Assembly: GCF_001545075.1 (NCBI RefSeq)
Contig: NZ_FCOB02000027.1
Coordinates: 44,246 to 108,245 of the forward strand
Direction: 5' to 3'
Length of the DNA: 64,000 nt
Source of the DNA: Caballeronia ptereochthonis
GTDB taxonomy: Bacteria; Pseudomonadota; Gammaproteobacteria; Burkholderiales; Burkholderiaceae
Shown: piece by piece, positions 1 to 8,431 of the stretch
Layout: the number at the start of each line of letters is the position of its first letter
Position numbering within the stretch: position 1 is the first letter of the stretch
Translations under genes and position numbers: made by a program
Notes under the pieces: model-generated
The model's input: the letters and a program-made list of their open reading frames with translations, nothing else
The model's database searches: none
What the model was told of the DNA's origin: nothing

Positions 1-845
1 TCGCCCGCGAGTTCGGTGCGCGCGGCCAGCGGATCGGCCGGCGTGCCGGCGAGCGGATCGATGCCCGTCGTCGCGCCCGGGTCGCGGCCCGTCACCGGAT
101 CGCGTCCGGAGAGCGGATCGCGGGCCGCGCGCTCGGTTTCGCCCCCCATCGACTGCGATTGCGATTGTGACTGCATGCTGCGTCCGAGCAATGGATCATC
201 GGCGGGGTCGCTGATGTAATCGCGCGGCGTCAGCGAGGCGGCATCGTGGCGCATCAGCGGGTCGTCCAGCGGCTCGGCCGCCGGGTCGCCGACATCGGCG
301 CGCGGATAGGCCCGGGCACGCGGTGAAGTCACGTTCGGGGCGTTCACGGGCTCGCGGCCCGGCACGCCGCTGCCGCGCCCGAGCCCCAGTTCGTCCAGCA
401 CCGAATGATCGCGGTCGTCCTCGGCCGCCGCGGGCATCGCCGGGCTGCCATGCTCGAGCGCCGTCCAGCTGGCGGCGCGCTCGTCGATGTCGATCGCGCC
501 CTTGTCGGTCAGCGTCGCGCGTGCGATGTCGGCCTGCTCGGCGCTCGGCGTATCCACCGCGACGAGCACCGCGCCGCGCCGCACGGCCTCCGAGTAGTGC
601 GCGACTTCCGGCGGCTGATCGCGTCCGCCGAACAGCATGCTGAAGAAGCGCTCGATGCTGGCGAGCATGCCGGGCTGCGGATGCGTCTCGGCGTCGGGCA
701 TGTCCGAGGGTGCGGCAGCGTCGTCGCGCTTGGGATTGGCCTGGAGCTCGATGTCGGCGCGTGGGAAGCCCGCGGAGATCAGGGCCGCGCGCGCGTCCTC
801 GGCTTGTGCATAAGTGTCGAATACTCCGATGACGGTGTGTCGCAT
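1..845 (-). CDS. Stress-type envelope protein with acidic repeat tail (partial)
   Basis: The frame is open to the left edge, so the C-terminus is missing and at least 281 residues are visible. The ATG at 845 follows a GGAGG ribosome site by about 7 bases. The N-terminus (MRHTVIGVFDTYAQAEDA) resembles the general stress protein 17M-like fold: a beta strand, then a helix around residues 12-23, with a second similar half near residues 85-115 (GAVLVAVDTPSAEQAD). The rest is low-complexity and repeats short DPL, GRDP and ADPL motifs, so it is probably disordered. No signal peptide or membrane segment is seen. Function is unknown. The family match is by eye and moderate. Confidence 0.7.
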   Translation of the reverse strand, partial: MRHTVIGVFDTYAQAEDARAALISAGFPRADIELQANPKRDDAAAPSDMPDAETHPQPGMLASIERFFSMLFGGRDQPPEVAHYSEAVRRGAVLVAVDTPSAEQADIARATLTDKGAIDIDERAASWTALEHGSPAMPAAAEDDRDHSVLDELGLGRGSGVPGREPVNAPNVTSPRARAYPRADVGDPAAEPLDDPLMRHDAASLTPRDYISDPADDPLLGRSMQSQSQSQSMGGETERAARDPLSGRDPVTGRDPGATTGIDPLAGTPADPLAARTELAG

Positions 846-1017
846 TTGCGCCTCCTGCGGGTGGGCGTCATTCCGGGATCGGCAACGAAAAGGTCGCCGC
901 ACATGCTTTCGATCACGCAACTCGCGTGCCGGATGCGCGCGGGCCGTTGCGGATCGAAAAGGCAGGCAGGCGGGCGGCGCTTTTACAAAAGCGCGTGCAA
1001 AAGTCGGCAGCGCAGGG

Positions 1018-3297
1018 CTATCGGTCGGCGGAGCGCGCGGCGCGTTCGTCGGGCGCCGTGGCGTTCGCATCCTGCACGCGTTCGCGGATCGCGCGCAGCA
1101 GCGAATCGAGCAGCGCGATATCGAACGGCTTCGACAGCACGCGCGCGCCGACTTGCCGCGCGCGGTCGAGCTCCTCCGCGTAGCCGGTGACGAGGATCAC
1201 CGGGATGCGCGGCTCGAAGCGCTGCAGCATCTCGGCCAGATCGATGCCGTTCAACTGCCCCGGCATATGGATGTCCGAGAGCACGACATCGAAGGGGAAA
1301 TCGGCCGGGGCGCCCGCGCGCGCCGCCTCGAGCAGGGTGACGGCGGTATCGGCGTTGAAGGCATAGGTGACCTGGTGGCCCATCATCGTGAGGAGCGCCT
1401 CGGTGCCCGCGGCGACTTCCTCGTTGTCCTCCACGAGCAGCACGCGCAGGCCTTCGGCTTCCTTCCCCGCGGTGTGTTCTTCCCTGACCACCGCGCCCGG
1501 CGTACCCGCTGCCGCCGCGCGCGGCAGATACAGGCGCACGGCGGTGCCCGCGCCGATCGCGCTGTCGATGGTCGCAAGGCCGCCCGCGCGCTCGCAGAAC
1601 GCAAACACCTGCGGCAGGCCGAGGCCCGTGCCCATGCCCTTCGGCTTGGTGGTGAAGAGCGGCTCGAACGCGCGGCCGAGGATTTCCGAATTCATGCCGA
1701 AGCCGGTGTCTTCCAGCGAGATCTGCACGAAATCGCCGGTGATCGGAAAGCCGTCCTCGTGACGGAAGCGCACGTTGTCGGCGCGCACGGTGAAGGTGCC
1801 GCCGTTGGGCATCGCGTCGCGCGCGTTCACCGCGACGTTGATGAGCGCGAGCTCCAGTTCCGCCGGATCGACGCGGATCGTCCACACGTCCGGCGCGACC
1901 TCGACGTTCAGCGCGACTTTCGCCCCGAGCGACGCGCGCAGCAGTTCGCGCCCGGCCGGCACCCATTTGCCGATGGCAATCGTCTCGCTGCGCAACGGCT
2001 GCTTGCGCGCGACGCCGAGCAGCTGCCGAGTGAGCGACTGGCCGCTCTTCAAGGCGCGCTCCATCGCCGAGAGCTCGCGGTCGAGTCCGGGCGCGCCGCG
2101 CCGCCGGGCGATCTGCACGTTGGTCGAGACGATCATCAGGAGATTGTTGAAGTCGTGCGCGACGCTGCCGACCAGATTGCCGAGCGCTTCCATCTTGCGC
2201 GCCTGGCGGTAGGCGGATTCGATCGAGCGGCGCATCGACGCTTCCGCCTGCCAGCGTTCCCACGCTTCTTCCTCGGTCGCGAGGCGCCGCAGCGATTGGC
2301 CGATTACGCCCCACAGCACGATGCACGGTGCGAAGATGGACAGCGCGAGCACGCTCAGATGCTCGTACCAGGCGGACCAGATCGTCGCGATCGGATAGCC
2401 GCTCGAGACGTAGATCGGGTACGTGCCGACGCGGCGAAACGCGACGATCTTCACCTGATCGTCCAGTCCCGACACCATCTTCACGACCCCGCTCCTGCGG
2501 CCCGCGCGATACATGTCGCGCAGCGGCGAGCTGGCCGCGAGCGACATGCGCCCGGGCGGACGCGGCGGATACCACGCGAGCACTTCGCCGTCCTCGCGCG
2601 AGAGGCCGAGCGAGACGCTCGGGTTGTCGCCGATCAGTTCGCGGTAGAAATCGGCGAAATACGACGGGCGCAGCGCGATCGACACCATGCCGTCGAACTT
2701 GCCCGCGGGCGTGCGCCGCGCGACCGCCGTGTTGAAGACCTGGTCGCCCGCGACGCGGCTGGTCATCACGCGCGAAATCTGCTCCATCTGCCGGCCCGCG
2801 CGCATGCCGCCGAAGTCCTCGCGGTTCGCAACGGAGACATCGGGCGTCGGATACGTGCGGCTCGTCGCGAGCAGCCTGCCGTCGGGGCCGAACACCGACG
2901 CCGCCGCGACCTGCTGATAGGTGCCGCTGATCGTCTTGAGGCGCTGGTGGATGACGGCGCCGTCGCGGCGGATCGCGTCGGCGTCGAGACCGTCGAGCAG
3001 ATCGACGATGCGCTCGTTGAGCGTGACGTTCAGATCGAAGACCTTGAGCGCATGCTCCTCCGCGACGCGGGCATTGCGGGCGACCAGATCGGAGGCGTCG
3101 GCGACGCGGGCGTGATAGTCGGTCCAGGCGATGACCGCCACATAGACGCACGGCAGCACGATCGCGGCGACCAGCAGCGCGTAGAGCGTCATGCGCTGCG
3201 CCGCGAAGTTGCGCTCGGGAACCACCGGGAAGGGCGGTTCTTCCTGCCGCAGTTCCGCCACAGGCTCGGCGTCGGACTCCTCACGTTGCAGCGTCAT
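1018..3297 (-). CDS. Membrane hybrid sensor histidine kinase with C-terminal receiver
   Basis: A 759-aa protein. A membrane helix lies at about 36-58 and a second at about 315-335. The roughly 255-residue periplasmic stretch between them has the look of a double Cache sensor domain. The H-box SVAHDFNNLL puts the phosphoacceptor at His381. The ATPase N, G1 and G2 motifs follow (NARDAM, DTGFGM, GTGLGL). A receiver begins near residue 615 with LLVEDN and the acceptor Asp in VVLSDIHMP. The kinase therefore probably senses a small periplasmic ligand and relays phosphate to its own receiver. No output regulator is adjacent. The signal is unknown. Confidence 0.9.
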   Translation of the reverse strand: MTLQREESDAEPVAELRQEEPPFPVVPERNFAAQRMTLYALLVAAIVLPCVYVAVIAWTDYHARVADASDLVARNARVAEEHALKVFDLNVTLNERIVDLLDGLDADAIRRDGAVIHQRLKTISGTYQQVAAASVFGPDGRLLATSRTYPTPDVSVANREDFGGMRAGRQMEQISRVMTSRVAGDQVFNTAVARRTPAGKFDGMVSIALRPSYFADFYRELIGDNPSVSLGLSREDGEVLAWYPPRPPGRMSLAASSPLRDMYRAGRRSGVVKMVSGLDDQVKIVAFRRVGTYPIYVSSGYPIATIWSAWYEHLSVLALSIFAPCIVLWGVIGQSLRRLATEEEAWERWQAEASMRRSIESAYRQARKMEALGNLVGSVAHDFNNLLMIVSTNVQIARRRGAPGLDRELSAMERALKSGQSLTRQLLGVARKQPLRSETIAIGKWVPAGRELLRASLGAKVALNVEVAPDVWTIRVDPAELELALINVAVNARDAMPNGGTFTVRADNVRFRHEDGFPITGDFVQISLEDTGFGMNSEILGRAFEPLFTTKPKGMGTGLGLPQVFAFCERAGGLATIDSAIGAGTAVRLYLPRAAAAGTPGAVVREEHTAGKEAEGLRVLLVEDNEEVAAGTEALLTMMGHQVTYAFNADTAVTLLEAARAGAPADFPFDVVLSDIHMPGQLNGIDLAEMLQRFEPRIPVILVTGYAEELDRARQVGARVLSKPFDIALLDSLLRAIRERVQDANATAPDERAARSADR

Positions 3298-4110
3298 TTT
3301 TGGCAGCGAATTGGAAAACTTTACTCGGGCGAAACGGCCCGTCCATGCCGGCGCGGGGGCGGATGCCGTTCATCGAGTTCGAGCGATGCAACCACACCAA
3401 GGACGCACGAAACATGCCGATCGGCCGGGCACGCCGGGTTTGGCTGTCGAATAAAACCTCGGGCGCGCCGCACAGTTAGCGAGATTATCGGAAGCGCAAA
3501 CGTACACAAAAGTATGAAAACGTATCACATCATGTTTGTAAGAGTAAGAATATCCCGTTTTTTACATTATTTCGATGGATCAATTCGCGCTTGGCGTTCT
3601 GACGAGTTGCTTTGACATTCTGTTAGTCAGACAATGCAATCCTCCGACGTATACGCCGCCAGAGCGTGCGTCGCAGACGAAAGCAGCCTCGCGGCGCGTA
3701 CCGGGGAAACAGTCAGCTCGAGCGGCGCAAGCCGGCGAGCCGCGCGACCAGGCGAGGAGAAAAAGGCCAAGGTCCGTACACCGTCCGGATCATGCACGGG
3801 GCAGGCAACATGACGCCGTTCGAGACCCAGTCCGCAATGTGTGCGATGCGAATGCCCACCGCGCCGCGCCCGCCCGCCCGCCCGCCGCATGGCGCGCCTA
3901 CGCCCACATGCGCCGCGCATGGCTCGTCGCCGACGAATTGCACGGCCGACAGCGCCCGCAGTCCCGCCGTGCGAAAGGCCGGCCCCCGGTTCATCCGTGA
4001 CACTCGCCGTAAAGTTCGCTGCCGGAACGCCGTAATCAAATGCGAGAGCATGCCGTGTGCGCTGACATGACTGTCCTCAGCCCGAAAACCGCTTAACGAT
4101 TTCGCCGACC
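3298..4110. other. Intergenic stretch, no convincing gene
   Basis: This 813-base gap separates the hybrid kinase from the receiver operon. Bases about 3490-3640 are markedly AT-rich compared with the rest of the window. Open frames in the remainder encode Arg/Pro/Ala-rich translations with no domain or good ribosome site. The AT-rich core probably holds promoters for both sides. Confidence 0.5.
3612..3640 (+). promoter_or_regulatory. Candidate sigma-70 promoter
   Basis: TTGACA (3612-3617) is followed after 17 bases by TGCAAT (3635-3640). The -35 is perfect and the -10 matches four of six positions. It points toward the receiver/CheC/GGDEF operon but lies about 470 bases upstream of it. Confidence 0.35.
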
Positions 4111-4479
4111 ATGCCGTTGCCGATTGTCATTGCCGATGATTCCCTGCTCGCACGCAAGGTGCTGACGCGCGCGCTGCCCAAGGACTGGGACGTCGAGATT
4201 TCCTACGCGACCAATGGGCGGGAGGCGCTGGAGCACTATCGGGCGGGCCGCGCCTCGGTGATGTTCCTCGATCTGACGATGCCCGACATGACCGGCTATC
4301 AGGTGCTCGACGCCTTGCAGCACGAGGATCTGAACACTTTCGTGATCGTCGTGTCCGCGGACGTGCAGCCGATGGCCCAGGAGCGGGTGCGCGCGCTCGG
4401 CGCGATGGCGTTCCTGCCGAAGCCGGTGACGCCCGAAGCGCTGCGTCCCGTTTTGAAGGAGTACGGTCTCCATGGTTGA
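4111..4479 (+). CDS. Single-domain response regulator (CheY-like)
   Basis: A 122-aa protein that is only a receiver domain. The acidic pair is in IADDS near residues 8-11, the phosphoacceptor Asp in VMFLDLTMPD, and the conserved Lys in FLPKPV. No output domain follows. It is first in a three-gene operon and its end overlaps the next start by 8 bases. The next gene is a CheC-like phosphatase, so this receiver is its obvious substrate by position. The cognate kinase is not identified. The divergently placed hybrid kinase at 1-3.3 kb is a candidate. Confidence 0.9.
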   Translation: MPLPIVIADDSLLARKVLTRALPKDWDVEISYATNGREALEHYRAGRASVMFLDLTMPDMTGYQVLDALQHEDLNTFVIVVSADVQPMAQERVRALGAMAFLPKPVTPEALRPVLKEYGLHG

Positions 4480-5095
4480 AGCCGCCTTGAACGAAGACCA
4501 GCGCGATGCGCTCCAGGAAGTCGCCAACATGGCGATGGGGCAGGCCGCGACGCGCCTCTCGAAGCTGCTCGGCACGTTCATCGAGCTGTCGGTGCCGCGC
4601 GTGCGCGTGGTGAGCGTGGCCGACGCGTCCGCCGCGTTGCGCGAGATGACCGGCATCACCGATACCGTCACGGCCGTGCGCCAGGGCTTTCGCTCGGACA
4701 TCAAGGGCGAGGCGATCGTGCTGTGCAAGAGCGGCAGCGTCGATCAGCTGTGCGCGCTCGTCGACGATCCGTACACCAAATCCACCTACGAGGCGACGAC
4801 GCGCACCGAGCTCGTCTTCGACGTCGCCACCGTGCTGATGGGCGCGTGCGTGTCGTGCATACTCGACCGCCTCGGCCGCTCGCCGATCTTCTCGCCGCCG
4901 GGCATGCTCGGCTCGGACATCGGCCTCGACGAGGTCTTCCAGCCCGCCATGCTCGCGTGGAAGACGGCGCTCCTGCTCGAAGTGAATTTCGCGCTGGAGG
5001 ACCACAGCTTCCGGGCTCATCTCGTGATGCTGATGGCGGAGGATGCCATCGCGCATCTGAACGAGGCGCTCGACGCGCTTCTCTCGAGTCTCTGA
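4472..5095 (+). CDS. CheC/CheX-type phosphatase
   Basis: A 207-aa protein. The N-terminal helix has the CheC-family signature with Glu16 and Asn19 (EVANMAMGQAATRLS), the residues that remove phosphate from CheY proteins. The second, pseudo-symmetric site near residues 113-124 (ELVFDVATVLMG) has Thr at the expected Asn position, so probably only the first site works. The start is supported by AAGGAG upstream. Overlap with the receiver gene indicates translational coupling. The role inferred is signal termination for that receiver, upstream of cyclic-di-GMP synthesis by the next gene. Confidence 0.8.
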   Translation: MVEAALNEDQRDALQEVANMAMGQAATRLSKLLGTFIELSVPRVRVVSVADASAALREMTGITDTVTAVRQGFRSDIKGEAIVLCKSGSVDQLCALVDDPYTKSTYEATTRTELVFDVATVLMGACVSCILDRLGRSPIFSPPGMLGSDIGLDEVFQPAMLAWKTALLLEVNFALEDHSFRAHLVMLMAEDAIAHLNEALDALLSSL

Positions 5096-5108
5096 GCGGG
5101 ATGCGATC

Positions 5109-6056
5109 GTGAGCATGGACGAACTGCGCCACGTGCTGAGCGAACTGGTGATCGAGCGCGTGGGCTTCGGCATCTTCGTGCTCGACCGCGACCTGAACGT
5201 GCTGATGTGGAACCGTTTCATGGCGGACCACAGCGGCAGGACGGCCGAGCAGGTGATCGGCAAGTCCATTTTTTCGAGCTTTCCCGAACTGCCGCGCGTA
5301 TGGTTCACGCGCAAGGTCGAAAGCGTCTTCCAGCTCGGCAGCTTCACTTTCAGCTCGTGGGAGCAGCGGCCGTATCTCTTCAAGTTCGACCATGACCGGC
5401 CAATCACCGGCGGCGTGGACTTCATGCAGCAGGACTGCACCTTCATGCCGCTCACGCACGAGCGCGAGGTGCGCGCGGTCTGCGTGACGATTTCCGACGT
5501 GACGCACGCGAGCATGATGCAGCGTGCCCGCGACGAAGCCGTGGCGAAGCTGCAGGAATTCGCCGATCGCGACGGCCTGACCGGCATTGCGAACCGGCGC
5601 TATTTCGAGTTGCGCCTGCGCGACGAGTTCTCGCGCTGGCAGCGCTACGGCGGCGAACTGTCGATGCTGCTGTTCGATCTCGACCACTTCAAGCGCATCA
5701 ACGACGACCTGGGCCATCTCGTCGGCGACACCGTGCTGCGCGTGATGGCCGAGCGCGTCGCGAGGAGCGTGCGCGTGCAGGACGTGTTCGGACGCTTCGG
5801 CGGCGAGGAATTCGCGCTGCTTCTGCCGTGTACGACTTTCGACGACGCGATGGTCGTCGCGGAGAAGGTGCGTCGCGCAATCGGCGAGACGCCCTTCGAC
5901 GTGCAGGGCGCGCGCGTGCCGGTCACCGCGAGCGTCGGCGCGGCGCGTGCCCGGACCGGCGTCACCTCGTCGTATGAGGCGCTCATCAACGAGGCCGATG
6001 CGGCGCTTTACACGGCCAAGCGCGAAGGGCGGAATCGGGCAGTCGGGTTCGCCTGA
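5109..6056 (+). CDS. PAS-GGDEF diguanylate cyclase
   Basis: A 315-aa protein. Residues about 10-135 form a PAS-like sensor. The GGDEF domain starts at DGLTGIANRR, and the active-site motif is GGEEF at 231-235. An RxxD inhibitory site (RVQD, 222-225) sits exactly five residues before it, as in product-inhibited cyclases. The expected reaction is 2 GTP to cyclic-di-GMP in the cytoplasm. There is no membrane segment. The GTG at 5109 has a GGGA at suitable spacing; an ATG lies at 5115. It is third in the receiver/CheC operon. Confidence 0.9.
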   Translation: MSMDELRHVLSELVIERVGFGIFVLDRDLNVLMWNRFMADHSGRTAEQVIGKSIFSSFPELPRVWFTRKVESVFQLGSFTFSSWEQRPYLFKFDHDRPITGGVDFMQQDCTFMPLTHEREVRAVCVTISDVTHASMMQRARDEAVAKLQEFADRDGLTGIANRRYFELRLRDEFSRWQRYGGELSMLLFDLDHFKRINDDLGHLVGDTVLRVMAERVARSVRVQDVFGRFGGEEFALLLPCTTFDDAMVVAEKVRRAIGETPFDVQGARVPVTASVGAARARTGVTSSYEALINEADAALYTAKREGRNRAVGFA

Positions 6057-6305
6057 GCCTGCCCGGCCCGCCTCCCGCATCGGCCGCTGTGCCTTGCACG
6101 GCGCGGCTCGGGCGCAATCGGGCAAAGTATTGATATACTCTTTGCCGCTTCCGGCGCAGTCGCAGCCGGCTCGCGCCGGCTTCCTCCTTCGATCGGCCCC
6201 GAGTATCACGCAAGCGCCAGGGTGTTCCGCGCGCATCGGGTCGCTTCGAAACCGTCGCCTGATCTCTTAATTTTTGCCCGTGGGGGCGCCACAGCGGAGT
6301 CCGTC

Positions 6306-7154
6306 TTGGCCGTTTCCAACATCATCGCTGACGATCCTGCTCCCGACGCCGCGAAAACGTCGTCGGGAAGCTCGTTCTATCTCGCGATGCGCATCCTTCC
6401 CGCCGCCCAGCGGGACGCGATGTACCAGATTTACGCGTTCTGTCGCGCGGTCGACGACATCGCCGACGAAGGCACCCTGCCGCGCCGCGAGCGCGCGCTC
6501 GCGCTCGACCGCTGGCGCGAGGACATCGACGCGTGCTATGCCGGCACGCCGAAGAAATCGCTCGAGGCGCTCACGCACTACATCCAGGCTTTCCAGCTTT
6601 CCCGCGACGACTTCCAGGCCGTGATCGACGGCATGGCGATGGACGCCGCCGGCGATATCGTCGCGCCCGACGAAGCCACGCTCGATCTCTATTGCGATCG
6701 CGTGGCGAGCGCGGTGGGCCGGCTGTCGGTGAGGATTTTCGGGATGCACGAGGACGCCGGGCGGCGTCTCGCGCACCATCTCGGGCGCGCGCTGCAACTG
6801 ACCAACGTCCTGCGCGACATCGACGAAGACGCGGAGATCGGCCGCGTGTATCTGCCGCGCGAGCTGCTCGCGCGCGAAGGCATCTCGACGACCGACCCGG
6901 CGAGCATCGTCGGCGATGCGCGGCTGCCGCGCGTCTGTGCCGTACTGGCCGAGCGCGCGAAAGGCCACTACGCCCAGTCCGACGCGATCATGGCGGCGTC
7001 GCCGCGTTCGCAGGTGCGCGCCCCGCGCATCATGTCGGCGGCATATCGCACCGTGCTCGACGCCAATCTGAAACGCGGCTTCGACCTGCCGCGCACGCGC
7101 GTGCGCACGCCGCGTTCGCGCCTGCTGTGGATCGTGGCGCGTAACCTGATCTGA
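6306..7154 (+). CDS. hpnD: Presqualene diphosphate synthase HpnD
   Basis: A 282-aa all-helical prenyl-condensing enzyme. HpnD joins two farnesyl diphosphates to presqualene diphosphate, the first committed step of hopanoid synthesis. The aspartate-rich motifs are visible (VDDIAD near 49-54 and DIDED in NVLRDIDED). The start chosen is TTG at 6306, with CGGAG about 8 bases upstream, giving MAVSNII. A longer GTG start at 6222 would add 28 residues with no family similarity. The stop overlaps the hpnE start (TGATG). The partner hpnC is not found upstream. Confidence 0.93.
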   Translation: MAVSNIIADDPAPDAAKTSSGSSFYLAMRILPAAQRDAMYQIYAFCRAVDDIADEGTLPRRERALALDRWREDIDACYAGTPKKSLEALTHYIQAFQLSRDDFQAVIDGMAMDAAGDIVAPDEATLDLYCDRVASAVGRLSVRIFGMHEDAGRRLAHHLGRALQLTNVLRDIDEDAEIGRVYLPRELLAREGISTTDPASIVGDARLPRVCAVLAERAKGHYAQSDAIMAASPRSQVRAPRIMSAAYRTVLDANLKRGFDLPRTRVRTPRSRLLWIVARNLI

Positions 7155-8431
7155 TGTCCCGGCGGGTCTTCGTCGTCGGCGCGGGCATGGCCGGCCTCGC
7201 GGCCGCGGTGCAGGCGCAGCGGCGCGGCGCGCGCGTCGTGCTTCACGAGGCGGCGGCTCACGCGGGCGGCCGCTGCCGCTCCTACTTCGATTCCAAACTC
7301 GGCATCACCATCGATAACGGCAATCATCTGCTGCTATCGGGCAATCAATCGACGATGTCATATCTGCGCGCGATCGGCGCGGCGGATACGCTGACCGGCC
7401 CGACGCAGGCCGAGTATCCGTTCTTCGATGTGGCGAGCGGCGACGCGTGGACGATCCGCATGTCGCCGGGACGATTGCCGCGCTGGATCTTCGACGCCGA
7501 TGCGCGCGTGCCCGGCACGCGGCCCGCCGATTATCTGTCGTTCCTGCCGCTCTTCTGGGCGAGGCCGGGCCGCACGGTGGAGGAATCGGTGCGGCGCAAG
7601 GATCGCGTCTGGAGCCTGCTCGTGCGCCCGCTTCTGCGCGCGATGCTCAACGCCGATCCGTCCGAGGCGAGCGCGGAGCTCGCCGGCAGCCTGCTGCGCG
7701 AGACGGTCGCGGCGGGCGGTCAGGCGTGCCGTCCGCTCCTCGCGAAAAGCGGGCTGTCGCACTCGTTCGTCGAGCCCGCGCTGCGTCTTCTGCAATACGG
7801 CGGCGCGGACATCCGGCTCGGCTCGCGCGTGGCGGGCATCGGCATTTCGGGCACGGATTCGAAGGAGCGTGTAAGCTCGCTGGCTTTCGAGGGCGCGATC
7901 GAACCGGTCGCGCTCGGGCCGGACGACGGCGTGGTGCTCGCCGTGCCGCCGGATGCGGCGCGCCGCCTGATGCCGGATCTGAGCGCGCCGGATGAAACGC
8001 GCGCAATCGTTACCGTGCATTTCGCCGTGGACGCGCCGCCCGCTTCGGCGCCGCTGACGTGCCTCCTCAACGGCATGCCGGACCGGATTTTCGCGGCCGA
8101 CGGGCGCTTGTCGGTCACGCTCGCGAGCGCCGGCCGATGGCTCGCGACGCCGCACGAAGCGCTCGCGCAGGCGGTGTGGCGGGAAACGGCGCAGGCGATG
8201 CGCATGCCCGCCGTGCCGACGCCGCCCTGGCAGGTCGTCGCCGAGGAGCACGCGACGTTTGCCGCCGTGCCCGCGCAGGAAGGCTTGCGGGCCGCCACGC
8301 GCACGCGCTGGCCCAATTTCACGCTCGCGGGCGACTGGACGGCGACCGGCCTGCCCGCGACGATCGAAGGCGCGATCCGCTCCGGCCAGAAGGCCGCGGA
8401 CACGCTGTTGAACCCATCGATGGAACGCTGA
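7154..8431 (+). CDS. hpnE: Hydroxysqualene dehydroxylase HpnE
   Basis: A 425-aa flavoprotein. The N-terminal dinucleotide-binding motif GAGMAG is at 9-14, followed by the acidic residue of the Rossmann fold. The C-terminal FAD-binding end has LAGDWTATGLPATIEGA. HpnE removes the hydroxyl group from hydroxysqualene to give squalene, using reduced FAD. It is translationally coupled on both sides: TGATG with hpnD and TGATG with shc. Length and context fit the hopanoid HpnE family rather than phytoene desaturases. Confidence 0.93.
   Translation: MSRRVFVVGAGMAGLAAAVQAQRRGARVVLHEAAAHAGGRCRSYFDSKLGITIDNGNHLLLSGNQSTMSYLRAIGAADTLTGPTQAEYPFFDVASGDAWTIRMSPGRLPRWIFDADARVPGTRPADYLSFLPLFWARPGRTVEESVRRKDRVWSLLVRPLLRAMLNADPSEASAELAGSLLRETVAAGGQACRPLLAKSGLSHSFVEPALRLLQYGGADIRLGSRVAGIGISGTDSKERVSSLAFEGAIEPVALGPDDGVVLAVPPDAARRLMPDLSAPDETRAIVTVHFAVDAPPASAPLTCLLNGMPDRIFAADGRLSVTLASAGRWLATPHEALAQAVWRETAQAMRMPAVPTPPWQVVAEEHATFAAVPAQEGLRAATRTRWPNFTLAGDWTATGLPATIEGAIRSGQKAADTLLNPSMER

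Noticed and set aside
983..3151. A 722-codon open frame on the minus strand overlapping the hybrid kinase
   Set aside because: Its translation is Arg/Ala-rich with no domain, while the overlapping frame encodes a complete kinase. It is a high-GC shadow.
814..3615. A 933-codon open frame on the plus strand
   Set aside because: Antisense to the same kinase and rich in Arg, Ala and His, with no recognisable domain.
3627..4051. Overlapping small frames in the 3.3-4.1 kb gap
   Set aside because: No ribosome site, no family resemblance, and Arg/Ala/Pro-biased translations on both strands.
6121..6145. GGCAAAG...CTTTGCC imperfect palindrome with a TATACT box before hpnD
   Set aside because: No -35 box at suitable distance and the arms differ by two bases; too weak to list as a promoter or operator.
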